63,812 nucleotides of DNA from Bacteroidota bacterium (GTDB taxonomy: Bacteria; Bacteroidota; Bacteroidia; Chitinophagales; Chitinophagaceae): the NCBI GenBank assembly GCA_013285855.1, contig JABDGW010000004.1:1-63812 (forward strand), in the 5' to 3' direction. A program made the position numbers and the translations under genes. Shown piece after piece: positions 54,096-63,439 of this stretch. How positions within the stretch are numbered: position 1 is the stretch's first letter; each line of letters begins with the position of its first letter. The notes under the pieces are model-generated. The model had not been told where the DNA came from, made no database searches, and was given only the letters and a program-made list of their open reading frames with translations.

Positions 54096-56207
54096 ATCAA
54101 CGCAACTTCATCCATATTAACCTCACCGATAGAATATTTAAAAGGAGTTGGCCCTTTAAAGGCCGATCTTTTAAAAAAAGAAGTGGGCATTTTTACGTTT
54201 GAAGACTTACTGAATTATTATCCTTTACGCTATATTGATCGTACAAAAATTGAAAAGATTGCCAGTATAAACCCGCAGACAGATTATATACAGGTTGCAG
54301 GGAAAATAACAGAAATTGAAACGCTTGGTGAAAGGAAGGCAAAGCGCATGATTGCTACGCTTGAAGATGAAACGGGTGTTGTTGAATTAACCTGGTTCCA
54401 GGGAATTCAATGGATACAAAAAACCTTGCAGGAAGGCAACCAATATCTTGTGTATGGTAAAACTGGTTTTTTTAATGGCAGGCCGCAGATTATGCACCCG
54501 GAAATTGAGTTATTTACGTCTGAGTTAAAAAATGGCAAATCGTTCCTGGAACCTGTGTATCCAACAACCGAAAAATTAAAAGCAAAAGGTTTAAATGCGC
54601 GGCAGCTTGCAAAACTTACAGGAGCTTTATTTACACTTGTTTCTTCAAAAGATATTATTGAAAACATACCTGATGAAATTTTACAAAAATTAAGTTTAAT
54701 AAAAAGATACGATGCGCTTACTGCAATTCATTTTCCCAAAAACCAACATGATTTTGAAAAAGCTTTGCACCGCTTAAAGTTTGAAGAATTTTTTTTAGCA
54801 CAGGTAAGAATGGGCATGATCCGCAGCAAAAGGCATCGCAAAAGTAAAGGCGTATTATTTGAAAAAGTAGGGGAGTTGTTCAATTCATTTTATAAAAATT
54901 ACCTGCCTTTTGAATTAACGAATGCGCAAAAAAGAGTAATAAAAGAAATAAGAACTGATACAGCAAAACCGCACCAGATGAACCGTTTATTGCAGGGTGA
55001 TGTTGGCAGTGGTAAAACTATTGTTGCCTTGCTTGTAATGTTGATTGCTGCGGATAATGGTTATCAAAGCTGCATGATGGCGCCCACAGAAATTCTTGCG
55101 CAGCAGCATTACAATAGTTTAAAAAATCTTTTGAAAGATATGCCCGCAGGCATAGCATTATTAACCGGAAGTACTAAACAAGCTGAACGCAAATTAATAT
55201 TACAGGATTTAAAAAAAGGAAACATACATATTTTGGTTGGCACACATGCAGTGATTGAAGAAGTTGTTCAATTTAATAATCTTGGTTTGGTTGTAATTGA
55301 TGAGCAGCATCGCTTTGGTGTGGCACAACGCGCAAAGCTTTGGGAGAAAGCTGAAACGCCGCCGCATGTTTTAGTAATGACTGCAACACCAATTCCGCGA
55401 ACGCTTGCAATGACTGCTTATGGCGACCTGGATTATAGCGTGATTAATGAATTGCCACCCGGCAGGCAACCTATAATAACAGTTCACCGGTTTGAGACAA
55501 AACGTGCTTCTGTGATGGATTTTGTGAGAGTTGAAATTGAAAAAGGCAGGCAGGTTTTTTTCGTTTATCCGCTGATAGAAGAAAGTGAAAAGATGAGCTA
55601 TGAAAATTTGATGCAGGGTTATGAGCAGGTAAAAAGTTTTTTTCCTGAACATAGATACAGTATCAGCATGATTCATGGTAAAATGCCGGCTGAACAAAAA
55701 GATATTAACATGCAGCGCTTTAAATCCGGCGACACACAAATACTCGTAGGTACAACTGTAATTGAGGTTGGTATTGATGTACCTAATGCTTCGGTAATGG
55801 TTATTGAAAGTGCAGAAAAATTTGGCTTATCGCAATTGCACCAGTTAAGAGGCCGCGTTGGGCGCGGAAGTGATAAAAGTTATTGCATTCTTTTATCGCC
55901 TTATAAATTAAATAATGAAGCTAAAGAGCGTTTAAAAATTATGTGCGCAACAAATGACGGTTTTAAAATTGCCGAAAAAGATCTTGAGATTAGAGGGCCG
56001 GGAGAAATTGAAGGCACAAAACAAAGCGGAATGTTAAACTTCAGGCTTGCAAGTTTAGTCAATGATAAAGATTTGCTTGATGCGGCGAAGTTTTATTCAG
56101 AATTAATTTTGAATGAAGATGAAGGTTTATTGCAAATTAAAAATGATGGATTAAAAACTTATCTTCTTTCGCAAAAAGGAAAAACTGCATGGAGTAAAAT
56201 TTCCTGA
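54096..56207 (+). CDS. recG: ATP-dependent DNA helicase RecG
   Basis: RecG unwinds and regresses stalled replication forks. The helicase motifs are complete: Walker A LLQGDVGSGKTIVALLVMLI, DExH box VVIDEQHRFGVAQRAKLWEK, motif III VLVMTATPIPRTLAM, motif VI QLHQLRGRVGRGSDKSYCIL and the RecG tail DLEIRGPGEIEGTKQSG. The first ATG/GTG/TTG in frame is GTG 54183, but family sequence (SSILTSPIEYLKGVGPLKAD) continues upstream to at least 54108, with the next in-frame stop at 54072. No standard start codon exists there; ATC 54096 is the best guess, ATA 54114 or ATT 54087 are alternatives. The length is then about 703 residues, normal for RecG. Confidence 0.93.
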   Translation: MNATSSILTSPIEYLKGVGPLKADLLKKEVGIFTFEDLLNYYPLRYIDRTKIEKIASINPQTDYIQVAGKITEIETLGERKAKRMIATLEDETGVVELTWFQGIQWIQKTLQEGNQYLVYGKTGFFNGRPQIMHPEIELFTSELKNGKSFLEPVYPTTEKLKAKGLNARQLAKLTGALFTLVSSKDIIENIPDEILQKLSLIKRYDALTAIHFPKNQHDFEKALHRLKFEEFFLAQVRMGMIRSKRHRKSKGVLFEKVGELFNSFYKNYLPFELTNAQKRVIKEIRTDTAKPHQMNRLLQGDVGSGKTIVALLVMLIAADNGYQSCMMAPTEILAQQHYNSLKNLLKDMPAGIALLTGSTKQAERKLILQDLKKGNIHILVGTHAVIEEVVQFNNLGLVVIDEQHRFGVAQRAKLWEKAETPPHVLVMTATPIPRTLAMTAYGDLDYSVINELPPGRQPIITVHRFETKRASVMDFVRVEIEKGRQVFFVYPLIEESEKMSYENLMQGYEQVKSFFPEHRYSISMIHGKMPAEQKDINMQRFKSGDTQILVGTTVIEVGIDVPNASVMVIESAEKFGLSQLHQLRGRVGRGSDKSYCILLSPYKLNNEAKERLKIMCATNDGFKIAEKDLEIRGPGEIEGTKQSGMLNFRLASLVNDKDLLDAAKFYSELILNEDEGLLQIKNDGLKTYLLSQKGKTAWSKIS

Positions 56208-56259
56208 CAACAAATTTAATTGTAGAAGCGTTTTATTCGTAACTTAATAAAAATTTTCT

Positions 56260-59200
56260 TTGAAGAATTCATTAATACTGATTGCGGTATTGGTTGCAGG
56301 CCTCACCCAAACCACATCTGCCCAATATTTACAGTTTGTTGAAAATAAAGGCCAGTGGGATAAATCCATTAAATTCAAAACAAATCTTAATGGCGGTGCT
56401 CTGTTTTTAAAATCTTCGGGATATAAAGTAGTTCTGCATAATAAAGATGAGCTTAAAAAAATAGAAGATTATTTCGGCGGGCATGCTGACAGTACAGAAA
56501 AAAGCAATGCTTTAAAAGCTGCACACAAGTTTATACTACACTCTCACGCTTACGAAATAAATTTTTTAAATGCCGATTCAAACGCTGTTGTTGAGCCGGA
56601 CAAGCCTTTAAGTGTTTTTAATAATTATTTAATCGGGAAAGACAGCACTAAATGGAGAACAGGATGCAGGATATTCAATGGCGTTACTTATAAAAATATT
56701 TATAAGAATGTTGACCTGAGATATTATTCTGACAACGGAAATTTAGAATACGACCTTATAATAAAGCCCGGTGCTGATGTAAGTAAAATATCATTGCAAT
56801 TTAATGGGCTTGATGGCTTGTTGATGAATAAATATGGAAACCTTACTATGCACACTTCAGTGGGCGATGTTTATCAAAGTATTCCATCAAGCTATCAAAT
56901 AGTTAAAAATCTGAAAAGAAAAGTAAAGGTTGGCTACCAGGTTAGTGGCAGTACAGTTCATTTTAAACTGGATAATTATGATAAAAACAGCACGCTGATA
57001 ATTGATCCAACAGAAATATTTTCAACATTTGTAGGCAGCATTTCAGATGTTTGGGGTTATTGCGCAACTTATGATAATGCAGGAGATTTTTATGCAGGAG
57101 GTATTGCATTTGATCCTGGGTATGATGCCCGGCATATAGGCGGATATGATGGAGTTTTTGCCGGGGGAGATGGCTCTGAAGGAGCAGGTATTGCCTGCGA
57201 TATAGCACTCATGAAATTTAATCCAACCGGAAACCTGGCTTTATATGCAACTTATCTTGGCGGCAGCGGCGATGAGCAACCGCATAGCTTAGTGGTAGAT
57301 TCACGTGGCAATCTTATTATTTCAGGCAGAACTACTTCAGTAGATTTTCCTGTAACAATTCCTACTTATGGTGCCGGCGGAGGCTTTGATATTTTTCTTG
57401 CAAAATTGAGTGCAGATGGAAGAACGCTTTTGTCAGCGCGCAAGTTTGGAGGGTCTGGTTCAGATGGTGTAAATGTTGCTCCCAAATATGTTTCAGAAGG
57501 CATTCAAACTACACGCAGGAATTATGGAGATGATGCAAGAAGTGAAGTGATTACAGATTACCTGGATAACATTTACCTGGCAAGTTGTACACAGTCAAAA
57601 GATTTTCAAACTTCACCAAATGCATTTAAAAAAAGTTTGAGCGGCCTGCAGGATGGAGTTTTTATAAAAACTTCAACTGACCTATCAAATGTTTATATGT
57701 GTACCTTATTAGGCGGCAGTAGCAATGACGCAGCTTTTGTACTTTCTATAAGTAATACAACAGGCAATATATATATAGGAGGAGGAACTGCAAGTACAGA
57801 TATGGCCTTCAATGCAACTAATGCACCGCAGGGAATAATACATAGTAGTTTCCAGGGCGGAGAAGTAGACGGGTTTGTTACCGAAATAAGCAGTGATTTA
57901 AGTACCTTAATTAAAACATGTTATATAGGTACTAATGGAAATGATATGGTGTATGGCATTCAAACGGATAAATATGGCTATCCTTATGTTATGGGAACTA
58001 CAACCCAAAGTTTTCCTGTTTATAAATCGGCGTTCAACACCAATAACAACCAGGCAAATGGTAAACAGTTTATAAGCAAACTAAACCCTGATCTAACGCA
58101 GGTAATATATTCTGCAAACTTTGGTAAAGGGTCTAATATACCCGATATATCTCCAACGGCTTTTTTGGTTGATGTTTGTGGCAATGTATATGTTTCGGGT
58201 TGGGGCGGTAAAGCCAACGATCGCTATTACTCCACACAGAATGTTATAGGAATGAGCATTACTGCGAATGCAATTTTAAAACAAACTGATGGCAGCGATT
58301 TTTACTTTTTTGTTTTGGAAAAAGATGCCAATAGCCAGTTATTCGGCAGCTATTTCGGAACGGTGGATCCAAATGCGTTTGGAGATCATGTTGATGGAGG
58401 CACAAGCCGCTTTGACAGGCGGGGCGTAATTTACCAGGCAGTATGCGCTAATTGTAATAAAATAGGCGTGTTTCCAACTACAACAGGTTCCTGGAGTCCG
58501 GGCAATCCGGCACAAACACGTGCATTATGTAATGAAGCAGCCGTAAAAATAGCTTTTGAATTAGCAGGTGTTATTTCATCTATACGCACATCAATTAATG
58601 GTGTTATCCGCGATAGTACCGGGTGTATTCCATTAACCGTTGATTTTGTCGATACGCTTGCACTCGGTAAAGAATATGTGTGGGATTTTGGAGACGGATC
58701 AAACACAACTACTACCATTCCCAATACCAGCCATACTTATCCTAATGTTGGGGATTATAAAGTAAGACTAATAAGTATTGATTCCGCATCATGTAATATA
58801 GCCGATACTTCATACATAACAATAAGGGCGAGAAGCAATAGGGCGCAGCTTGCATTGGCAGTTACAAAATTGCCGCCGTGTGCATCATTTAATTACCAGT
58901 TCAACAATAATTCAATACCGCCGCCGGGTTATAATTTTCAGCCGGATGATTTTACCTGGGATTTTGGTGATGGAACAGTAGTTACAACAAATGCTCCATT
59001 TTTAACGCACCAGTATGCAGCCAGTGGTGTGTACAACGTAAAGCTTTATCTTGAAGATACCACTTTTTGCAATTCACCTGATTCAGCAGTATATCAATTA
59101 AGGGTTGCATCCATACTAATGGCGCAGTTTGAGACACCGCCAAACGGTTGCGCTCCTTATAACGCTGTATTTAATAATACATCCCTTGGCGGTCAAAATT

Positions 59201-59880
59201 TTGTCTGGAACTTTGGTGATGGAACAACTTCATCAGTTGCCTATCCTACGCACTTATATTCAAACCCGGGAACGTATACAATAACATTATCGGCAACAGA
59301 TAATTTAACTTGTAACCCAACAGATGATACTACTGAAACGATAGTGGTGCATGAAAGCCCAACAGCTTCTTTTACATATAGCCCAACCACACCTAAAGAA
59401 AATACGCCTTATGATTTTACAAACACATCTGTTGGTGCAGTAAATTATAAATGGGAATTTGGTGATGGTGATAGCCTGATTACAACCAGCATGTTACCTG
59501 TAAGCCATATCTATAATACAGCAGGCAGTTACGCAGCTTGTTTAATTGCTTTTAATCAGTATGGATGTACTGACACTTCATGCCAGCAGGTTACGGCAAT
59601 TGTTTCACCACTGGTTGATGTACCTAATGCTTTCTCTCCAAATGGTGATGGTACAAACGATGTAATATTTGTAAAAGGCTATGGTATTGATAAAATGACG
59701 TGGAATATTTATAACAGGTGGGGCCAGCTCGTATTTACATCGTTTAATTTAAACACAGGGTGGGATGGCCATTTTAAGGGCGCATTGCAGCCGCAGGATG
59801 TGTATGCTTACATCTTAAATATAAATTTTACTGATGGAACTCGCTATAGCAAAAAAGGTGATATAACTTTACTAAGATAG
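56260..59880 (+). CDS. Secreted PKD-repeat protein with gliding-motility/T9SS type B C-terminal domain
   Basis: The 1,206-residue protein starts with TTG and a signal peptide (MKNSLILIAVLVAGLTQTTS). Residues 22-250 match the N-terminal domain that opens QFVENKGQWDKSIKF. A propeller of SBBP-type repeats (ATYLGGSGDEQPHSLVVDSR) follows to about 700. Four PKD domains carry the motifs YVWDFGDGSN, FTWDFGDGTV, FVWNFGDGTT and YKWEFGDGDS. The tail is the gliding-motility-associated C-terminal domain (VPNAFSPNGDGTNDVIFVKG, IYNRWGQLVFTSFNLNTGWD), a type B T9SS sorting signal. It lies 14 bases before a PorP/SprF gene, the typical secretion and attachment partner. Confidence 0.96.
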   Translation: MKNSLILIAVLVAGLTQTTSAQYLQFVENKGQWDKSIKFKTNLNGGALFLKSSGYKVVLHNKDELKKIEDYFGGHADSTEKSNALKAAHKFILHSHAYEINFLNADSNAVVEPDKPLSVFNNYLIGKDSTKWRTGCRIFNGVTYKNIYKNVDLRYYSDNGNLEYDLIIKPGADVSKISLQFNGLDGLLMNKYGNLTMHTSVGDVYQSIPSSYQIVKNLKRKVKVGYQVSGSTVHFKLDNYDKNSTLIIDPTEIFSTFVGSISDVWGYCATYDNAGDFYAGGIAFDPGYDARHIGGYDGVFAGGDGSEGAGIACDIALMKFNPTGNLALYATYLGGSGDEQPHSLVVDSRGNLIISGRTTSVDFPVTIPTYGAGGGFDIFLAKLSADGRTLLSARKFGGSGSDGVNVAPKYVSEGIQTTRRNYGDDARSEVITDYLDNIYLASCTQSKDFQTSPNAFKKSLSGLQDGVFIKTSTDLSNVYMCTLLGGSSNDAAFVLSISNTTGNIYIGGGTASTDMAFNATNAPQGIIHSSFQGGEVDGFVTEISSDLSTLIKTCYIGTNGNDMVYGIQTDKYGYPYVMGTTTQSFPVYKSAFNTNNNQANGKQFISKLNPDLTQVIYSANFGKGSNIPDISPTAFLVDVCGNVYVSGWGGKANDRYYSTQNVIGMSITANAILKQTDGSDFYFFVLEKDANSQLFGSYFGTVDPNAFGDHVDGGTSRFDRRGVIYQAVCANCNKIGVFPTTTGSWSPGNPAQTRALCNEAAVKIAFELAGVISSIRTSINGVIRDSTGCIPLTVDFVDTLALGKEYVWDFGDGSNTTTTIPNTSHTYPNVGDYKVRLISIDSASCNIADTSYITIRARSNRAQLALAVTKLPPCASFNYQFNNNSIPPPGYNFQPDDFTWDFGDGTVVTTNAPFLTHQYAASGVYNVKLYLEDTTFCNSPDSAVYQLRVASILMAQFETPPNGCAPYNAVFNNTSLGGQNFVWNFGDGTTSSVAYPTHLYSNPGTYTITLSATDNLTCNPTDDTTETIVVHESPTASFTYSPTTPKENTPYDFTNTSVGAVNYKWEFGDGDSLITTSMLPVSHIYNTAGSYAACLIAFNQYGCTDTSCQQVTAIVSPLVDVPNAFSPNGDGTNDVIFVKGYGIDKMTWNIYNRWGQLVFTSFNLNTGWDGHFKGALQPQDVYAYILNINFTDGTRYSKKGDITLLR

Positions 59881-59894
59881 AAGGAGAAGTTGTT

Positions 59895-60926
59895 ATGAAA
59901 ATAAGTTCTAAAGATGGTTATTTATTATCCTTTGTTTTATTTATCTCGGTGTTTAATTACATAGCAGCACAGGATTTACATTTTTCGCAATACTTTAATG
60001 CACCGCTTTTAACCAACCCTGCCAATACAGGTTTTGAGCCTGATGCAGACTGGCGCGCAGGAATAAATTATCGAAACCAATGGGCTGGTATTTTAGATGA
60101 TCCATATAAAACTATGAGTGCCTGGGCCGATGCTCAAATGTTTAATAATCGTTTTGAAAACGGATGGATGGGAGCAGGCATGGTTTTATTAAAAGATGTT
60201 GCGGGTAGCGGTAATTTAAGTAGTACTAAAGTGTATGGTTCTGTTGCTTATCATCAGTTGGTAGGATATAAAAGTTTGTTGAGCGGCGGCTTTGGCATTG
60301 GAGCTGTGAATAAAAGAATTGATGTTACAAAACTCACTTTTAATTCGCAATGGAACGGAAGGTTTTTTGATGTAACTATTCCAAACAATGAGGTTTTTAA
60401 TGCAACATCTGTTTGGTATTTTGATTTGAATGCCGGCCTTAATTATGCAATTTTTCCTTCAGACAATGCTTATATAAACGCAGGTTTCAGTGTTGATCAT
60501 ATTAACATGCCCAGCGAATCCTTTTTTGCAAACACTACAGCTGATACAAAAGTGCCCATGCGCTTCAATACATTCTTAAACGGGAGTTTTAAAGTAAATA
60601 ACCAGTGGATCGTAAACCCTAATGTATATGTTAGTGTAATAAGTAAATCAACAGAAATTGTTGGCGGTATGAATGCGCATTACAATTTAAGCGGAGATGG
60701 TACAACACAGTTGATCGGTGGGTTATATTACCGCGTAAAGGACGCATTTATACCTATGGTTGGCGTTTCTGTAAGCAGTATTTCTGCAACTATAAGTTAT
60801 GATGCCACTAATTCCGGGTTAGGTACGTACAGCCAAACACTTGGCGCTTATGAATTGTCTATCACAAAAATTGGATTGTTTTCAGATTATGGTACAAATG
60901 TGAAATGCCCGTCAGTGAAGTTTTAG
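59895..60926 (+). CDS. PorP/SprF-family type IX secretion membrane protein
   Basis: The 343-residue outer-membrane beta-barrel has a signal peptide (MKISSKDGYLLSFVLFISVF). Signature sequence QDLHFSQYFNAPLLTNPANTG opens the family, and WRAGINYRNQWAGILDDPYK and GMGxVLLKDVAGSGNLSSTK-like barrel strands follow. Members help specific type B-tailed proteins leave the cell or attach to the surface. It follows its presumed client by 14 bases, with an AAGGAG Shine-Dalgarno about nine bases before the ATG, which is unusually strong here. Confidence 0.94.
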   Translation: MKISSKDGYLLSFVLFISVFNYIAAQDLHFSQYFNAPLLTNPANTGFEPDADWRAGINYRNQWAGILDDPYKTMSAWADAQMFNNRFENGWMGAGMVLLKDVAGSGNLSSTKVYGSVAYHQLVGYKSLLSGGFGIGAVNKRIDVTKLTFNSQWNGRFFDVTIPNNEVFNATSVWYFDLNAGLNYAIFPSDNAYINAGFSVDHINMPSESFFANTTADTKVPMRFNTFLNGSFKVNNQWIVNPNVYVSVISKSTEIVGGMNAHYNLSGDGTTQLIGGLYYRVKDAFIPMVGVSVSSISATISYDATNSGLGTYSQTLGAYELSITKIGLFSDYGTNVKCPSVKF

Positions 60927-60950
60927 CATTAGATAGCGAAGTAATTGGAA

Positions 60951-61454
60951 ATGGATATGAACCGAATATTAATAACATCACTATTTCTCTATACAACAAT
61001 TGGATTTTTTAATAATAAAAGCATTAAGGCCGGCTATAATAAGCGGTCAACGCAAACTGATACCGTAAGTATATATGGCTCTTGGAAAATTATTAGTTAT
61101 ACACCAGGTTATATATCTGCACTTACCGACGAGGAAGCTAAAAAATATATTGGTAAAACAATAACTTTGAAACCAGATTTAGCAACAGTTATTAATGATA
61201 CCTGCAATCAGCCAATTTTCAAATCAACTATTCAAAATTCTGATCAATATTTTTATGAGAGTCGAATAGACAAGGCAACCTTGAAGATAAAATCAGACAG
61301 CATAAGAATTATTGAAATTGATTGTGAAAACCCAAAGTATTCAGATGATAATTCTCCAAATTTTCTATACGATTTTATTACAGTTAATAAGGATTTAATG
61401 ATTGTTAGTTTCAATGGTGTTTATTTCCATTTAAAAAGAATTAGATCCTTTTGA
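60951..61454 (+). CDS. Hypothetical secreted lipocalin-like protein
   Basis: The frame offers starts at TTG 60945, ATG 60951 and ATG 60957; 60951 gives 167 residues with a hydrophobic N-terminal signal (MNRILITSLFLYTTIGFF). The mature part is strand-rich. SIYGSWKIISYTPGYISALT, then EEAKKYIGKTITL, a Cys pair and the ending NGVYFHLKRI resemble small lipocalin-like proteins with an isolated W near the first strand. No specific ligand can be named. It follows the PorP/SprF gene by 24 bases and may share its transcript, though nothing else links it to secretion. Confidence 0.65.
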   Translation: MDMNRILITSLFLYTTIGFFNNKSIKAGYNKRSTQTDTVSIYGSWKIISYTPGYISALTDEEAKKYIGKTITLKPDLATVINDTCNQPIFKSTIQNSDQYFYESRIDKATLKIKSDSIRIIEIDCENPKYSDDNSPNFLYDFITVNKDLMIVSFNGVYFHLKRIRSF

Positions 61455-61494
61455 TCTATTTATATCTATAACGATATTATAGTGCATTCTGAAA

Positions 61495-62190
61495 TTAAGA
61501 TGCGTCATCATCATCATCCTTCAATAACTCCGGACGTTTTAATTTTGTTAGCTGTAAGGCCTGTTCATATCTCCATTCATTAATTTTTTTTTGATCTCCG
61601 CTTAATAAAATATCAGGCACTTTCCAGTTTTTAAATGCTGCAGGTCTTGTATAAACGGGTGGGGCTAACAGATCATCCTGGAAAGAATCAAATAAAGCTG
61701 AAGTTTCATCATTCAATACACCGGGAATTAATCTTCCTATTGCATCAACAACAATGGCAGCAGCAAGTTCGCCGCCGCTTAAAACAAAATTGCCAACAGA
61801 AATTTCCTTTGTTATATAATTATCGCGTATGCGCTGGTCAATACCTTTATAATGACCACAGATAATTAATAAATTTTTTTGCAGAGAAAGATGATTCGCT
61901 GTTTTTTGATTAAACATTTTTCCGTCTGGTGTGAGGTAAATTATTTCATCATACTCCGTTTGTACTTTTAATTCTTCGATAGCATTTGCCAAAGGTTCAC
62001 ACATCATTACCATGCCTGCACCACCACCATATTGATAATCGTCAACCTGGCCGTATTCATTAATTGCCCATTTGCGTAAATTGAAAGTGTTTACTGAAAG
62101 CAGTTTTTTTTCCTGCGCTCTTTTCATTATGCTGTGGTTTAACGGGCTTTCCAGCAGTTCAGGCAATACAGTAAGAATGTCAATCTTCAT
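61495..62190 (-). CDS. trmD: tRNA (guanine-N1)-methyltransferase TrmD
   Basis: The start is ATG 62190 ([20 protein letters not shown]), giving 231 residues; upstream in-frame starts add five atypical ones. SPOUT-fold signatures are complete: [76 protein letters not shown] and [20 protein letters not shown]. TrmD methylates G37 of tRNAs for Leu, Pro and Arg and prevents frameshifting. The C terminus is an Asp run. rpsP, rimM and rplS, its usual neighbours, are absent. Confidence 0.97.
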   Translation of the reverse strand: MKIDILTVLPELLESPLNHSIMKRAQEKKLLSVNTFNLRKWAINEYGQVDDYQYGGGAGMVMMCEPLANAIEELKVQTEYDEIIYLTPDGKMFNQKTANHLSLQKNLLIICGHYKGIDQRIRDNYITKEISVGNFVLSGGELAAAIVVDAIGRLIPGVLNDETSALFDSFQDDLLAPPVYTRPAAFKNWKVPDILLSGDQKKINEWRYEQALQLTKLKRPELLKDDDDDAS

Positions 62191-62229
62191 CAGGCAAATA
62201 TACACTCAACAACGTGCTTCAGAAGATCA

Positions 62230-62619
62230 TTAGTCATCAGTAACCTGTTCCCAATCTCTTCTTTGTTTTTTTGTAGGCCTTCCTATTTTGCTTAAACGTT
62301 TTCCTGTATGAAAACTGGAAGCCTGCACCTGCGTTGTATCTTTTTCTTCCTGCGGTGTAAGATCAATATAATATTTTATCGCTTCGCTGTATTGCACACG
62401 GTGATGTAATAAATCAACCACCTGTATTACCCATTTTCTTTCTTCTGCTTTAATAATATAAATATCTCCGGCAGTTACATTTTTTGATGCTTTTACCGCT
62501 GTATCATTTAGTTTTACTCTGCTCTTTTCACACGCTTCCGATGCCTGTGCACGTGTTTTAAAAATGCGGATACTCCAGAGATATTTATCAACACGCAATT
62601 TTTCCTTTGCTTCCTTCAT
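62230..62619 (-). CDS. RNA-binding S4-domain protein (Hsp15/HslR-like)
   Basis: The 129-residue protein opens with an S4 domain (LRVDKYLWSIRIFKTRAQAS, then SRVKLNDTAVKASKNVTAGD). A basic C-terminal tail (GKRLSKIGRPTKKQRRDWEQ) follows, as in Hsp15. HslR recycles stalled 50S subunits carrying peptidyl-tRNA. It lies 39 bases upstream of trmD on the same strand, so both translation-quality genes are probably cotranscribed. Confidence 0.93.
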   Translation of the reverse strand: MKEAKEKLRVDKYLWSIRIFKTRAQASEACEKSRVKLNDTAVKASKNVTAGDIYIIKAEERKWVIQVVDLLHHRVQYSEAIKYYIDLTPQEEKDTTQVQASSFHTGKRLSKIGRPTKKQRRDWEQVTDD

Positions 62620-62832
62620 ATCAATTAAAAATTTTTATAACTATATGATGAGTGAAGGTAAATACATTTTTGTACGGCATTTTCAGGTACAACACTATTC
62701 TAATATTTATTTTAACAGGCTAATAATATGTCCGTTTGGAATATTCATTTGTTCAAACATTCTTCATGTGTATGCAATGTTTAAAAAATTATTGCGTTTT
62801 CCACAAAACTTATTATATCCAAAATAAACCTT

Positions 62833-63258
62833 ATGCAGAAAATTGTACACGCCTCGCTTTCTTTCAAACTACAAAAAACAGCAAAGAAACCCATATTTGG
62901 CGCCCATGTTATAAATGCGTTATCTATACTTGTTGCAAAAGATAAGGAAGAACAGTTGAATTACTTAAACCTTCCTGTGCCTGTAAAAGAATTGCGTATT
63001 ATTAATGATGATTTATCAACTGCGCTGAAGGCGGCACTTACGGGAAATAATAATGTTGTAAAAAATGCAGTTATACAATGGGATGCCGCATTTACACTTA
63101 CAGCCAATTATATAAGCAGCCTGGCTAATGGTGATGAAAACTTTATTCGTAATACAGGTTTTGTGCCGGCAAAAAACGACATCAATTCTGCACAAAAAAT
63201 AATTGGTACTTCTAAATTTAAAACAGTTGTTGATATTTATGCTTATTCCGCATCGTGA
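62833..63258 (+). CDS. Hypothetical protein of a Bacteroidota helical-bundle type
   Basis: The 141-residue protein lacks a signal peptide. It is mostly helical, and the segment IQWDAAFTLTANYISSLANG followed by DENFIRNTGFVPAK resembles Bacteroidota proteins in which a helical bundle precedes fibronectin III domains. Here the FnIII part is missing, so the protein may be a short paralogue or truncated. It has no obvious enzymatic motif. It is preceded by an open 213-base spacer and followed by an AT-rich hairpin. Confidence 0.55.
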   Translation: MQKIVHASLSFKLQKTAKKPIFGAHVINALSILVAKDKEEQLNYLNLPVPVKELRIINDDLSTALKAALTGNNNVVKNAVIQWDAAFTLTANYISSLANGDENFIRNTGFVPAKNDINSAQKIIGTSKFKTVVDIYAYSAS

Positions 63259-63351
63259 TGAAATGATAGCTTTTTCAACATTTTGTGTAAGCCAAATATG
63301 ATTCTGTAATCATATATCAGTAATAACCTGCACAATTAACTAAAAAATCAG

Positions 63352-63381
63352 AACTAAAAATATGCAACCTTATTTTTAGTT
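63352..63381. terminator. AT-rich hairpin upstream of apaG
   Basis: AACTAAAAATA (63352-63362), loop TGCAACCT and TATTTTTAGTT (63371-63381) form a perfect 11-bp stem. It lies about 95 bases after the hypothetical gene and about 60 before apaG. Its low GC content makes it a weak terminator; a second small hairpin (ATATGATT-CTGT-AATCATAT) lies at 63296-63315. Confidence 0.45.
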
Positions 63382-63439
63382 ATCAAATGATCTGCATTTT
63401 TATTTCAAATACTTATCTTTATTCCTGTAAACAACTAAA

